From positions 1-64,000 of IMG/VR virus record IMGVR_UViG_3300028920_000072: a DNA stretch of 64,000 nt; one strand, given 5' to 3'. The notes below the pieces were generated by a model. It was not told the origin of the DNA and searched no databases. It saw only the letters and a list, made by a program, of their open reading frames with translations. How positions within the stretch are numbered: the stretch's first letter is position 1; every line of letters starts with the position of its first letter. The stretch is from a virus. Both the position numbers and the translations under genes were made by a program. Below are positions 1 through 10,033 of the stretch, piece after piece.

Positions 1-2
1 TA

Positions 3-110
3 TGGGATTCAGTATTAGGTAGATTTAAAGTACCATGTGGTGCAGAGTTATTTGGCAGATTCATTGCCTTAGTTGGTGGTGTTGCTATGATATTACAAAT
101 GATTAAATAG
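3..110 (+). CDS. C-terminal end of a small membrane protein (partial)
   Basis: An open frame enters from the left edge and stops at a TAG at 108-110. The visible 35 residues include a hydrophobic stretch (FIALVGGVAMILQM) close to the C-terminus, so the protein probably has at least one membrane helix. It sits directly before the lysis group on the same strand, and a role in lysis or virion entry is possible. Its start lies outside the window and I do not recognise the family. Confidence 0.5.
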   Translation, partial: WDSVLGRFKVPCGAELFGRFIALVGGVAMILQMIK

Positions 111-133
111 AATGGAAAAACAAGATTTACAAG

Positions 134-400
134 ATGGAGAAAGAAGAAGTTAAGATAAAAACTATTCCAAACGAGATATGGGAAAGGATGCAAGCTGATA
201 TAGCAGAAATAAAAGTTGCTCTTTTGGGCAATGAATATAATCCGTCAGGAGCACTTCATCAACTCAAACAGCATGAAAAATGCATTACAGAATTACAAAC
301 AAGGTTTAATAAATTAATATGGATGGCAGCAGGAGGAGGTGCAGTGGCTGGTTTTTTGATTAGTATATTGTTCAAGTTGCTACCATTAATATCCCATTAA
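134..400 (+). CDS. Small one-helix membrane protein, holin/XhlA-like
   Basis: This 88-residue protein has a charged N-terminal part (residues 1-62, helical, with a possible short coiled coil) followed by one hydrophobic segment (about 63-83, WMAAGGGAVAGFLISILFKLL) and a very short tail. That layout matches the XhlA-type accessory holins that sit in front of endolysins, although I see no diagnostic motif. The stop is 1 base before the endolysin start codon, so the two genes are translationally linked. Role in lysis is inferred from layout and context. Confidence 0.55.
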   Translation: MEKEEVKIKTIPNEIWERMQADIAEIKVALLGNEYNPSGALHQLKQHEKCITELQTRFNKLIWMAAGGGAVAGFLISILFKLLPLISH

Positions 401-401
401 A

Positions 402-884
402 ATGTTTAAATTAAGCGAAAAATCTAAGACAAAATACGTAACTTTACATGAAGATTTACGTATTATAATAGATGAGGCTTTAAAAGTCTCTAATATTGAT
501 TTTGCAATAGTAGAAGGGCATAGACCTGTAGAAAAGCAAATGGAATATTATAAAAAAGGTCGTGAAGAAATAGATGGCCAATGGGTCATAGTAGATAAAT
601 CAAAGGTTGTTACTTATGTAGATGGAGTTGTAAAGAAGAGTAAACACAATTACAATCCTTCTCTGGCCTTTGATTTTTGTATTTATATACCTGGTAAACC
701 TTTTATGAGTTATGACAAAATTCACATGGCAGCTGTGGGCCATATGTTTGTTGTTTTAGGCAACAGACTTTATTCAGAAGGCAAGATCGCTCACAATGTT
801 CGTTGGGGCGCAAATTGGGATGTAGATGGAGAAATAGTGTCAGATGAGAATTTTGTAGATTTTCCACATATAGAATTGATATAA
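402..884 (+). CDS. Endolysin, M15-family peptidase (D-Ala-D-Ala/L-Ala-D-Glu carboxypeptidase-like)
   Basis: The protein is a zinc peptidase expected to cut peptidoglycan cross-links or stem peptides during lysis. The M15 zinc-site pattern is visible: EGHRP at residues 38-42, SKH(x)6AFD with H82 and D91, and DFPHIEL with H156 as the last zinc ligand. The 160-residue length is typical of single-domain phage M15 endolysins. There is no signal peptide or wall-binding domain, so it should depend on a holin. It lies between a one-helix membrane protein and a three-helix holin, forming a lysis cassette at the head of the late block. Confidence 0.85.
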   Translation: MFKLSEKSKTKYVTLHEDLRIIIDEALKVSNIDFAIVEGHRPVEKQMEYYKKGREEIDGQWVIVDKSKVVTYVDGVVKKSKHNYNPSLAFDFCIYIPGKPFMSYDKIHMAAVGHMFVVLGNRLYSEGKIAHNVRWGANWDVDGEIVSDENFVDFPHIELI

Positions 885-885
885 A

Positions 886-1041
886 ATGAGTAGAAAATTG
901 TTAACATCAGATTTAAGCCTTGAGATAAGAGAGGCAATGTATACATATAAGTATATGTTAAAAAGATGTAGATTTCATGAGTTTGTTGAAACGGTAATTT
1001 CTGCTGTAATAAAGAATATTCGTAATGATTTTAAACATTAA
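886..1041 (+). CDS. Small conserved-position protein in the lysis cassette
   Basis: An ATG starts 2 bases after the endolysin stop and the frame runs 51 codons to a TAA 3 bases before the holin ATG. Start and stop spacing fit the tight packing of the neighbouring genes, which is the main reason to call it. The product (starting MSRKLLTSDLSLEIREAMYT) is mildly basic and helical, has no membrane helix, and contains one Cys and several Tyr. No family is recognised. Confidence 0.6.
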   Translation: MSRKLLTSDLSLEIREAMYTYKYMLKRCRFHEFVETVISAVIKNIRNDFKH

Positions 1042-1043
1042 TT

Positions 1044-1469
1044 ATGGCAAAGTTTAGTTTAAAAGATTTTTTTGGTAGTACTTTTGCTGCTATTATAGAC
1101 AGTATAGGAAACGCTATTGATAGAAATGTGACTAATAAGAAAGAAAGATTAGCTGCTCAGAAAGAAATAACAGAAGTACTATTAGCATATCAAGTAGAAG
1201 TAGATAGTGAAGTTACAGAGCGTCTAAAGATAGAGATGCAAAGCGATAATAAATTAACAAAGATGATAAGACCTCTTTCGTTGATATTTACTACAATAGT
1301 TGTATCGGCGTTAGCTATTACAGATGGTAATTTTGGTAGTTTTGTTGTAGATGATTTGTATATAGAATTATTTAAAAGTTTGATGGGGCTTCAATATATG
1401 TTCTATTTTGGTTCTAGAGGAGCAGAGAAAATTATGGAAAAGATATATACAAACAAGAAAGAGAAATAA
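1044..1469 (+). CDS. Holin, GTA/3TM type
   Basis: This 141-residue protein has a charged helical N-terminal half (residues 1-72) followed by the sequence KMIRPLSLIF and a hydrophobic segment at about 79-95, then a second hydrophobic region ending in YFGSRGAEKIM. The order MRPL...TM...YFG(S/G)R near the C-terminus is characteristic of the phage three-helix holins (GTA_holin_3TM family). It would form pores in the inner membrane that release the M15 endolysin encoded upstream. The stop codon overlaps the next start (ATAATGG). Confidence 0.75.
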   Translation: MAKFSLKDFFGSTFAAIIDSIGNAIDRNVTNKKERLAAQKEITEVLLAYQVEVDSEVTERLKIEMQSDNKLTKMIRPLSLIFTTIVVSALAITDGNFGSFVVDDLYIELFKSLMGLQYMFYFGSRGAEKIMEKIYTNKKEK

Positions 1470-2164
1470 TGGCAGTAACGTTTGTAACATTAAATACTAT
1501 AACGACCGATTTACTTAATATAATTAGAGGATCTAATATATCTGGTAGTGAATCTATATCTAAGCGTCAGTTAGAAGCATGGGTTCATGAATATAGAGCC
1601 TTGTTGCTTAAACAAGATATAGACAAAGGCAAATATCCTAATCCTGATTATATTCAAGTCATTAGTCATATTAAATTAGAGAAAATAGATTTAGCTGGAG
1701 ATGCTACAAGTACAGATAGTTTATTGACAGATGAATATATATATCGTACTTCTTTGACTATACCTAAAACTATTGATTTAAACTATAAATCAGGTTTTAT
1801 GTTTATAGGTTCTCCTACAGGAGATGAGATACAGTTGGTCCCAGAAGGTAGGCAGACATGGCAACAGTATAGGAAATATACATCTACTCAACCAATTTGT
1901 TTCTTAAAAGATAATAGGATATATGTTAGGAATAACGAACCACTTGAATACCTTACTATTCGTGGTATATTTGAGGTACCGTCTGAAGTTGGTAGATTTG
2001 TTAATGCCAAGACAGATCAACCTTACTTCAACGAAGACAGTAAATATCCTATTCCTATAAACATGATACCTGTATTGAAAGAAATGATATTAACAAATGA
2101 GTTAAAGATTGAATCAGTTACTCCCTCTGATACTACTAATGATAGTTCAGATAATCCAATATAA
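1469..2164 (+). CDS. Tail ring/adaptor-like structural protein
   Basis: A 231-residue protein without signal or membrane segments. The N-terminal 60 residues are helical (including QLEAWVHEYRALLLKQDIDKG) and the middle is rich in short beta strands; the C-terminus is acidic and low complexity. Position directly before other neck/tail genes and the muzzle protein fits one of the ring or stopper proteins that stack under the portal in crAss-like virions. The function is inferred from order and composition, since I see no motif that identifies a specific ring protein. Confidence 0.5.
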   Translation: MAVTFVTLNTITTDLLNIIRGSNISGSESISKRQLEAWVHEYRALLLKQDIDKGKYPNPDYIQVISHIKLEKIDLAGDATSTDSLLTDEYIYRTSLTIPKTIDLNYKSGFMFIGSPTGDEIQLVPEGRQTWQQYRKYTSTQPICFLKDNRIYVRNNEPLEYLTIRGIFEVPSEVGRFVNAKTDQPYFNEDSKYPIPINMIPVLKEMILTNELKIESVTPSDTTNDSSDNPI

Positions 2165-2166
2165 AT

Positions 2167-2631
2167 ATGGCGTTTTACGGCAGAGGAAAAAATAGAATAC
2201 AGAAACCATATACAATGCCTGATTTCTATAAGAGATATCAAGATACTCATGATGAATTGTATCAAATTGAATATTCATTATATAGAGATATTGTTTCTGA
2301 ATTTTATAAAGAGATGATGAATATTATATTACTTGATGCTAAAACATTTAAAATGCCATTTAGATTAGGTGATATAAAGGTATTTAAGAAAAAAATGAGT
2401 CTAAAGCATTTGAGTGCTAGACAAATGAATTGGAAAGAAACTTCTAAAATAGGAAAAAGAGTTTATCATTTAAATGAACATAGCAGAGGATATAAATACA
2501 TGTTTAGATGGAAAAAAAAGTCACATTGTTTAAAAAATGCATTCCTGTATAGATTCGTTCCTAGTCGTGCTAATAAACGTGAACTAGCTAGGTTAATTAA
2601 GACAGGAGAATATGATTATTTTGAAAAATAA
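2167..2631 (+). CDS. Basic structural protein, probable neck/tail component
   Basis: A 154-residue, strongly basic protein (rich in Lys, Arg, Tyr) starting 2 bases after the preceding stop. The sequence RYQDTHDELYQIEYSLYRDIVSEFYKEM suggests a long amphipathic helix; the middle is FRLGDIKVFKKK followed by a conserved-looking WKETSKIGKRVYHLNEHSRGY block that may form a beta domain. It lies inside the tail-ring gene group, so a ring or DNA-contacting neck role is plausible. No family is recognised with certainty. Confidence 0.5.
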   Translation: MAFYGRGKNRIQKPYTMPDFYKRYQDTHDELYQIEYSLYRDIVSEFYKEMMNIILLDAKTFKMPFRLGDIKVFKKKMSLKHLSARQMNWKETSKIGKRVYHLNEHSRGYKYMFRWKKKSHCLKNAFLYRFVPSRANKRELARLIKTGEYDYFEK

Positions 2632-2850
2632 ATGGTTAAGTATGCTAATATAGCCGGGGATACCTTAAGAGGTATAATTAATAGAATAAATATTTTGTGG
2701 AGAGCTATATTTACTACAGATGATATTACTCCAATAATGAATACTGATACTAATGCTAGTGGGGTAGCAAGTACAACTTCTGCTGGTAGTACAGGAGAAC
2801 AAGCAGAAGATACATTAAAGAAAGCTAAACTAGCTGCATTTAAATTATAA
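2632..2850 (+). CDS. Short Thr/Ser/Ala-rich protein in the tail block
   Basis: A 72-residue product that begins immediately after the previous stop codon (TAA then ATG), so it is read from the same message. The first 30 residues are mixed helical and hydrophobic (DTLRGIINRINILWRAIF); the rest is a low-complexity Thr/Ser/Gly/Ala linker and a short Lys-rich helix. Such small proteins often act as scaffolding, linkers or tail decoration, but nothing identifies the role here. Confidence 0.45.
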   Translation: MVKYANIAGDTLRGIINRINILWRAIFTTDDITPIMNTDTNASGVASTTSAGSTGEQAEDTLKKAKLAAFKL

Positions 2851-2853
2851 ACA

Positions 2854-3762
2854 ATGATATACAAAAACGTAAGTGTAAAACGTGTAATAGCAAAAGTGTT
2901 TGCCGATCTTGATCTTCAAGAAGGAGATCATAAAATTAATGATATGATAGAATGGGCAGGCGAAGCTTTGGAAAAAATCGGTGTGTTTTCATCATTTATA
3001 AACAAAGTCACCGGTAAAGATGGAGTTCCAATATTAGAAGTCTTTAACTATCAAACTAAACTACCTTGTGATTTTTATAGACTTATTCAGGTATCTTTTT
3101 CTGAAAATGAAGCTGGGCCTTATTATCCTATGAGATATGCAACTGGTAGTTTTGATTATGGGTCTGTTATAAATGAAAGTACTAGTGATAGTATTGTTTA
3201 TCCAGAAAGTTCTCTTATTAATATAACTATGAGTTTATATGATCTTACATACGAACAAGCATTAGAAAAACTAAATGACGAACCTGCTACTCGTAGTCTT
3301 ATTAATTCTATGATCTCAGATATGGACAATAGAAGTGTTAATAATATAGTAGATGATCAAACTTTAGATTACACATATTTAATAACACCGAGTTATATAA
3401 AAACAAATCAAGAAACCGGTTATATAATGTTGGCTTATCAAGCAATACCAACAGATGATGAAGGATTTCCATTAATACCAGATCATGTTTCTTTTATGGA
3501 AGCTATATATTGGTATATAACTATGAAAATTTTATATCCTCAATGGAAAAATGGCAGAATAAGGGACGCTGTATATTATGATGCAAGACGTTCTTGGAAT
3601 TATTATTGTAAACAGGCATATGGTAATGCTCTCATGCCAAATAAAGATCAAATGGAAAGTATTAAAAACACATGGTTAAGAATAATACCAGAAATAAATG
3701 AACACGCCACTGCTTCTTCAACATTAGGGCAAAGGCAAATTATATATAATGCTAATAGATAA
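2854..3762 (+). CDS. Tail tubular/ring protein (adaptor, P22 gp4/T7 gp11-like position)
   Basis: A 302-residue protein whose N-terminal helix (VIAKVFADLDLQEGDHKINDMIEWAGEAL) and following beta-rich part (LPCDFYRLIQV) resemble the head-to-tail adaptor/tail tubular A proteins of podoviruses. It ends in helices with many Trp and Tyr (YWYITMKILYPQW). The stop overlaps the muzzle gene start (TAATGAGG). In crAss-like phages the ring proteins are encoded directly before the muzzle, which supports the assignment. Confidence 0.6.
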   Translation: MIYKNVSVKRVIAKVFADLDLQEGDHKINDMIEWAGEALEKIGVFSSFINKVTGKDGVPILEVFNYQTKLPCDFYRLIQVSFSENEAGPYYPMRYATGSFDYGSVINESTSDSIVYPESSLINITMSLYDLTYEQALEKLNDEPATRSLINSMISDMDNRSVNNIVDDQTLDYTYLITPSYIKTNQETGYIMLAYQAIPTDDEGFPLIPDHVSFMEAIYWYITMKILYPQWKNGRIRDAVYYDARRSWNYYCKQAYGNALMPNKDQMESIKNTWLRIIPEINEHATASSTLGQRQIIYNANR

Positions 3763-6700
3763 TGAGGCAAACTTCAGTTAATACATATGTTGAAGGTATG
3801 AATAAAGATGTTGATCGTGGATTAATATCAAACAAAGCATATCTAGAAGCTAATAACTTTAGGCTTGTTACTACTCAGGGTAGTACAACAGGTTCATTGG
3901 AAAATATTCGTGGTAATAAATCCATTATACCCTTTGCTGATATGATGGACGAAGGAGATACTTACAGCAATGGAGTTGATTATTTTGTGTTAGCTGGTGA
4001 AATTACAGATAATGGTGGTGCTGGTACGGATTATGTAGCTGGTGAACATTTTTCTATGGTTGGCACTGCTGTAGCAAAAACCACTGGGTATACTGGAGTA
4101 GTTAGAATTATACCATCTTCTTATGTAATAGATGATGGTCAGATGATTGTAGGTGGGATTCAAATGAGAGATGAGATCATATTGTTTACTACGAATAATA
4201 CTTCTAGTAGTCCTACTGCAGGTAAAAGCTGTATATATAAATTAATAGTAGATAATGAAGATGAAGAACAAGATTCTTTAACTAAGATATATGATGATAA
4301 TTTAAACGCAGGTACTAATTCAACTGATTTTCTTACTTTTAGTACATATTATCCAATCAAAACAATAAGTAGATATGAAACAGATAATATACAAAAAGTA
4401 TATTGGGTCGATGGTTATAATGAAATAAGATATGCAATTATTAGTAATAATCTTACTATAGATGGTACCGCTTATTCTAGTAATGATTATATGCCAACTG
4501 ATAAGTTTGCGTTGACACCAGATTTTACATATACTAAACCTGCAATTACAGACATAGTTAGTGGTACATTACTTCCAGGAATGATACAATATACATATCA
4601 ACTTTATACAGTGAATGGTTCTGAAACAGCTTATTCTCCACTGAGTGATATTATTCATATAACTAATTCTGATGATTATGCTCCAGATGATTCTGAATAC
4701 AAGGGTGAATCAGATATAACGGTTTCTACTGGCAAAGGATTAAGAATTAATATTAATAATAATGAAAATCCTGGTTATGATAGATTAAGATTGGTAAGGA
4801 TACAATATACGGCTATAAATGAAACGCCTAATGTTAATATTGTAACAGAGGAGTGTATAAATCCAGAAGGTGAATCTATAGATATAATAGATACTGGGGA
4901 TTTCATTAGTGAACTTACAGTCGCAGAGGTCAGTTTATTAATATCTGATTTTGAAAAATTAATCGCCCAAGATCTTGCTACTAAAGATAACAGGTTGTTT
5001 GCTGCTAATATATCTACAGATGTTTTCGATATAGGTACATATGACTCTAGAGTTGTAAGATATCGAGATTACACAGAACCGGCATCTGGTGAAGATACTA
5101 TATACAAAAACACTGTTGATAGTGATCCAAGTGTCAGTGCTGGATATATAGATGACAATAGTATACAAATCAGTATTAGTGGATGGCCCACTTGGGCAGC
5201 AGTTCCTACCTCTAGGACTGTTACAGATGTTGATGACGTAGAGACTTCACATTTGGAGATATATTATACGATTGATAGTGTACAATACCATAAGTGGTTT
5301 ACCTCTGGTATAACTACTGATAATGAAAACTATGCATCCACTACTCTCACTTTTTATGTAAATACATCTGTAAGTATATTTGGTGGATCTGGAGTACCTG
5401 ACTCAATCGACTCAGTAGACATAGCATCAACAATGTATCATTATGACTATACTGCTCCAGGTACTACTACTTATGAGACAGCTTTGATATACGATACTGG
5501 TCTTGGTGGTGATTTAGAAATAGAGGTACCTAATGATACAAATAGTCTTTCATCTTGGAATAGTGCAGGTTGGACTAATTACACAGATGAACATGATGGT
5601 ATAAATTATTATAATGATCCAGATCAATTTAATAAAGATTCTAAATTGTGTGTGTTTCAATCTGATTTATCTACAGTCGGAGCAGAGGGTCCTAATATAT
5701 TAATTGAAGTTGTTACAGATACTTTTGTTATAGACGAAGCAGCTAGTGCTGATTATACATATTATTCTGATTTAGAAGGTACTGGGGAAAATCCATCATA
5801 TCAAAATTATTCCAGTCCGTTTAAAACAGGTAAAAGATCACTTCAACGTGGTGAAGTTTATAGATTGTTTTCTACGTTTTATAACGAAGAAGGACAAGCT
5901 TCTTTTCCACAATGGATGTGTGATCTTAAAATGCCAGAAATGAATGATACGTACGGTGATACCGTTACGTACGAATTAACTACAACTAGTACAGGTGAAA
6001 CAGTTGCTAAGACATTAGCACTTGAAGTCACATATAGAAATTTTCCAACAGACGCAGTTGCTGCTCAAGTTTTTGCAGTACCGAGAGAATCTGGTGATAG
6101 ATCTATTCTTACACAAGCCTTGGTTATTCCTATGACAGAAGTTACTAGTTATTTTGAACCTAGAACTTTAGGTGTAGCTTTACCAAATACAGAAACTATA
6201 ATAAAATTAGTATCTCCTGAAATTAATATAAATCAAAATCTTAAATTTGGTAGTAATGATTATCTTTATGATTTGGGTTATTTTGCAGAAGTTACAGATG
6301 GAGGGATAGGTGCCAATTCAAGGTGTATTCATAAATTTCAATCGCACACGGTAAGTACAAAGGGTGATAACAATGTAAGAGAAGTGAGTGCTATTCGTAA
6401 GGTCACTCCTACTGCAAAAGATTATTATTATACAGTTGGTTCATACGATTGTAGGAATTATAGCGATACGGAAGAGGCATATGGATCAAGTGGATATATA
6501 GTAGAATATAACACTACTGCTTGGACAGCAGAAACAAACACTAGAAATTTAGCTAATTATTGTAGGAATGTGTTTGATTCTCAATACGGTGGAAATACTT
6601 ATGAAGCTAGAACTAGAAATTATTGTACTGCGATTTCTGGTTTGGTTACTGCTACAGGTACTCCTGTTACAGCATATGGTGATACATTTATAAACTTTTT

Positions 6701-8219
6701 TGATGTAAATACATTGTTATATGATACAGCTCAAAGTGGTACTGATTCTTTATCAGAAGCTGTATATGTTCCTTGTGAAAGTAGTATTAATTGTGATTTA
6801 AGACATGATTCTCCGATGCATGTTATAAGAGGTACGGCTACATATTATTATTTGATACAGGAAGAATCTGGAGAATGGGAAGAAGCCAGTAGTGGAAACA
6901 TATATACTCAAGATACGGATGCTTATCAGTATAATACTGTTTATTCTCAAATACCTAATTTAGATTATAAATATGCTGAACCTATGGATTGGTCAGAGAA
7001 TATGGAATTTGACACTACTATTAGATCTTCTGATGTTAAAGTAAATGGAGAAACTAGTGATTCGTGGACTAATTTTCCTACAAATGAATCTATAGAAGTC
7101 GATTCTGAGTATGGTCCATTGAATGCTATATATACATTTAATAATGATTTGTATTATTTTCAGGATCGTGGATTTGGTATTGTATCTGTGAATCCTAGAT
7201 CGTTAATACAAGATAGTAACACTACTCAATTAGTTTTAGGCACAGGTGGAGTATTGGACAGATATGATTATATATCACAACACATTGGTTGTAAAGATAA
7301 GTTTAGTATAGTAAAATCTAAGTCATCTTTATATTGGTTTGATAGAGAAGGTAAATCTTTATATAAATTAGGAGAAGGTTTAATTAGTTTAACTAGAGCT
7401 AAATATATGCAATCGCATATGGATTATTTTTACGATTCTAGGTTAAGTATTATATCTGCTTATGATAAAAATAATGATGAAATTTTATTTACTTTCTTTT
7501 TAGATCCAATAAATTATGATGATAGTAATTATGATAGAAGTTACACTTTAGCATTTAATGAACTCGTTGGTGTTTTTCCTTCTTTTTATTCTATTAAACC
7601 TACTTTGTATATTCCATATAAGAACAAATTGTTGGTAACAACAGATGACGATGGTCTTACTGAAAACACTGGAGATCATTTGAACGTCAGCAGAGAAACT
7701 TTATGGTTTTATGACAGTGAAAATGTAGATCGTTGTTATTTTTGGTCACATGATGGTTCAGGTTTAGAAAGCGATTGGTTTGTAGATTCTAATGTCGAAA
7801 TATTATTTAATCCAGAATACCAATTTACAAAAGTATTTGATAATATTACTTTTATTGCTAATGCTTGGAATAGAACGTTAAGTGGTTTGACCATTCAAGA
7901 TAACACCTCTTATGATGAATTTTTTGATACTATGCAATTTTATAATGATTATCAAAACACCGGAGAAGTAACTTTAACTTATGGTACAAATTTAAAACGT
8001 AGGGAACGTGGTTGGTCTACTTATATACCTAGAAACATTGTAGATACTGCTGTTACTTCAAATCCGAATATATATACAGCAACGGATACAAGTAGAATAT
8101 TCAAAGAACGTATGCGCGGTAAGTACTTAATAGGGAATTTTATATATAACAATGGTACTACTCATGATAAATTTGTAGTATCAGATATGATATTACATTA
8201 TAGAAAATCTTTTAGATAA
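3762..8219 (+). CDS. Tail muzzle-like protein (crAss-type, 1485 aa)
   Basis: A very long, Asn/Asp/Thr/Tyr-rich beta protein without signal or membrane segments. It begins with a motif common to these tail proteins (TYVEGMNKDVDRGLI) and NNFRLVTTQG, followed by many repeated strand-turn units. This matches the podovirus tail nozzle/muzzle class (P22 gp10-like in general role), and the size fits the crAss-like muzzle that forms the wide distal tail with a beta-propeller core. It would hold cargo proteins and seal the tail before infection. It overlaps the ring-like gene upstream by 1 base and the cargo-like gene downstream by 1 base. Confidence 0.7.
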   Translation: MRQTSVNTYVEGMNKDVDRGLISNKAYLEANNFRLVTTQGSTTGSLENIRGNKSIIPFADMMDEGDTYSNGVDYFVLAGEITDNGGAGTDYVAGEHFSMVGTAVAKTTGYTGVVRIIPSSYVIDDGQMIVGGIQMRDEIILFTTNNTSSSPTAGKSCIYKLIVDNEDEEQDSLTKIYDDNLNAGTNSTDFLTFSTYYPIKTISRYETDNIQKVYWVDGYNEIRYAIISNNLTIDGTAYSSNDYMPTDKFALTPDFTYTKPAITDIVSGTLLPGMIQYTYQLYTVNGSETAYSPLSDIIHITNSDDYAPDDSEYKGESDITVSTGKGLRININNNENPGYDRLRLVRIQYTAINETPNVNIVTEECINPEGESIDIIDTGDFISELTVAEVSLLISDFEKLIAQDLATKDNRLFAANISTDVFDIGTYDSRVVRYRDYTEPASGEDTIYKNTVDSDPSVSAGYIDDNSIQISISGWPTWAAVPTSRTVTDVDDVETSHLEIYYTIDSVQYHKWFTSGITTDNENYASTTLTFYVNTSVSIFGGSGVPDSIDSVDIASTMYHYDYTAPGTTTYETALIYDTGLGGDLEIEVPNDTNSLSSWNSAGWTNYTDEHDGINYYNDPDQFNKDSKLCVFQSDLSTVGAEGPNILIEVVTDTFVIDEAASADYTYYSDLEGTGENPSYQNYSSPFKTGKRSLQRGEVYRLFSTFYNEEGQASFPQWMCDLKMPEMNDTYGDTVTYELTTTSTGETVAKTLALEVTYRNFPTDAVAAQVFAVPRESGDRSILTQALVIPMTEVTSYFEPRTLGVALPNTETIIKLVSPEININQNLKFGSNDYLYDLGYFAEVTDGGIGANSRCIHKFQSHTVSTKGDNNVREVSAIRKVTPTAKDYYYTVGSYDCRNYSDTEEAYGSSGYIVEYNTTAWTAETNTRNLANYCRNVFDSQYGGNTYEARTRNYCTAISGLVTATGTPVTAYGDTFINFFDVNTLLYDTAQSGTDSLSEAVYVPCESSINCDLRHDSPMHVIRGTATYYYLIQEESGEWEEASSGNIYTQDTDAYQYNTVYSQIPNLDYKYAEPMDWSENMEFDTTIRSSDVKVNGETSDSWTNFPTNESIEVDSEYGPLNAIYTFNNDLYYFQDRGFGIVSVNPRSLIQDSNTTQLVLGTGGVLDRYDYISQHIGCKDKFSIVKSKSSLYWFDREGKSLYKLGEGLISLTRAKYMQSHMDYFYDSRLSIISAYDKNNDEILFTFFLDPINYDDSNYDRSYTLAFNELVGVFPSFYSIKPTLYIPYKNKLLVTTDDDGLTENTGDHLNVSRETLWFYDSENVDRCYFWSHDGSGLESDWFVDSNVEILFNPEYQFTKVFDNITFIANAWNRTLSGLTIQDNTSYDEFFDTMQFYNDYQNTGEVTLTYGTNLKRRERGWSTYIPRNIVDTAVTSNPNIYTATDTSRIFKERMRGKYLIGNFIYNNGTTHDKFVVSDMILHYRKSFR

Positions 8220-10030
8220 TGACTAAGAAAAAACCAAAAGATCCAAAAAAATATACAGATAGGAAGCAGCCAATACTTACAGAAACTGGAGCTCACCTTG
8301 ATCCTACTATGTTAGAAAAGGAAGAACGTAGACAACGTGTAGCTAATTATTTTAAAGATGCTGGTACTACGTTATCTACTCTCGGTACTCAATTACGTAT
8401 GCCCACAGAGGAAGAACTCGAAAGAGCACGATCTGGATTAATGGGTCAAGCTGAAATGCTTTCTAAGGGTATTACATGGAGTATGATCGATGCTCTGACT
8501 GGTAAAGCTCTTGGTCGATTACCGGGAGCAATTAAATCATTAAGAAAACGTGGTTCTTCGAATGTATACAACTCTGGACCTATTATTAATGAATTAGAAA
8601 GTGGAGTTACAAAAAAATTATCTCAAAAACAATATATAACTACTGGTTATTTATATGATCCATATGAAGATATAGCTGTACAAGAGGGGGATAGATTTGT
8701 TAGAGAGTGGTTTAACCATCCAGCTAAAATAGAACAATTCGGTAAGGAACGTGGGTTGGATATTGCCAGAAGAGCATCAAGAGTAAATACTAAATATGTT
8801 AAGCCTGATTTGATAAATAATAGTTTAGGACAATCTGCATCTTTAGCATTTGATCCTGATGACTATTATTCTGTAGTTAGCGAGGAGATAAGAAAATATC
8901 CATCAAAATATAAAACTTCTATATCTGCTCATGAAGCTACTCACGCTAGTACATTAGGAGGCAGACTCTTGTCAAAAGAGGAAATAGACATGATTGAAAA
9001 TAAATTACTAAATCGAGTCGAGTATGTGGAGAATATCTATCCTAATTCTCATAGTAGTCTATCAAACGATCAAATAAAAGGTATGTATAAAATGCATGAT
9101 TATCTTTCTAAACCCACGGAAATACATGCTCGTATTATGCAACTAAGACAATTAGCAGGAGTGGCACCAGGGGAAGAATTTACTGGTTTACATTTAAAAA
9201 AGGCTTTAAAAAAAGTAGAAGGTGCAAAAGCAATTGGTCACAAAGATTTTGGTCACTTCAAACGTCTATCGAGTATGCTTAAAGGTGGGAATAAAGATAT
9301 TATAAAATTAGCTAATAGTTTACGTGCAGTTCCTGGAGTTGCTATTGGTTTAAACAACAAAGAAGAAATGGCAAAAGGTGGTTGGGTACAGAAAGCAGCA
9401 GCTTCTGTGAAACGTAGAGGTACCGAAGGCAAATGTGGTCCTAATTGTGATCGTCCTGGATGTACTGGTCGTGCATTGGCATTATGTCATGCTTTTCACA
9501 CGATAGCTCGTAATCGCAAAAAGAAAGCAGATGGAGGCGAAGTTGAAAATATGTCTTTTGGTGGCATTGCTAAAGAGACAATTGGTGGCGGAGCCAAGGG
9601 AGGTCTTACTGGTATGGGGCTTCCTGGTGTAATAATGGGAGCAGGTTTAGGTCTTGTTCGGGGTCTGATAGATCATGTTCATGAGAAAAAAGAAGAAGAT
9701 GAAGATCAAATTAGTCCAATGGCAGCTTCAGCCAGGGCTCGTCAAGCGTTTCAATCTTCTTATAATCCATATAATGTTACTTTTCCAGAAGGAGGAATGA
9801 TCCCAGAAGCTAATGTTGAATTAGAAAGAGAGGAAGTATTTCAAACTCCAGAAGGTGAGATAGGACAAGTCAATGCTCCAGATCATTCTCAAGGTGGAAT
9901 AGATATGTATTTGCAACCAGGAACTAGAGTATTTAGTGATAGGTTGCAAACAACTACTGGTAAAACCTTTGCAGAAGAAGCAGAGAAGATAAAAAAACAA
10001 ATAGCCAAATACGAAAAAATGTTAAATTAA
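8219..10030 (+). CDS. Virion cargo-like protein with a zincin motif and Cys-rich motif
   Basis: Of 603 residues, the central part contains an HExxH zinc-peptidase motif (HEATH, H238-H242) with a likely third ligand Glu near 301 in KPTEIHARI. About residues 390-440 hold a segment shared by many Bacteroidota phage proteins: GGWVQKAAASVKRRG followed by a Cys cluster (CGPNCDRPGC) and a basic stretch. The C-terminal part has Gly-rich hydrophobic segments (about 450-480) and a conserved-looking block EGEIGQVNAPDHSQGGIDM ending PGTRVFSDRL. This combination and its place between muzzle and RNA polymerase suggest a packaged, ejected protein. The peptidase activity is predicted only. Confidence 0.6.
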   Translation: MTKKKPKDPKKYTDRKQPILTETGAHLDPTMLEKEERRQRVANYFKDAGTTLSTLGTQLRMPTEEELERARSGLMGQAEMLSKGITWSMIDALTGKALGRLPGAIKSLRKRGSSNVYNSGPIINELESGVTKKLSQKQYITTGYLYDPYEDIAVQEGDRFVREWFNHPAKIEQFGKERGLDIARRASRVNTKYVKPDLINNSLGQSASLAFDPDDYYSVVSEEIRKYPSKYKTSISAHEATHASTLGGRLLSKEEIDMIENKLLNRVEYVENIYPNSHSSLSNDQIKGMYKMHDYLSKPTEIHARIMQLRQLAGVAPGEEFTGLHLKKALKKVEGAKAIGHKDFGHFKRLSSMLKGGNKDIIKLANSLRAVPGVAIGLNNKEEMAKGGWVQKAAASVKRRGTEGKCGPNCDRPGCTGRALALCHAFHTIARNRKKKADGGEVENMSFGGIAKETIGGGAKGGLTGMGLPGVIMGAGLGLVRGLIDHVHEKKEEDEDQISPMAASARARQAFQSSYNPYNVTFPEGGMIPEANVELEREEVFQTPEGEIGQVNAPDHSQGGIDMYLQPGTRVFSDRLQTTTGKTFAEEAEKIKKQIAKYEKMLN

Positions 10031-10033
10031 ATT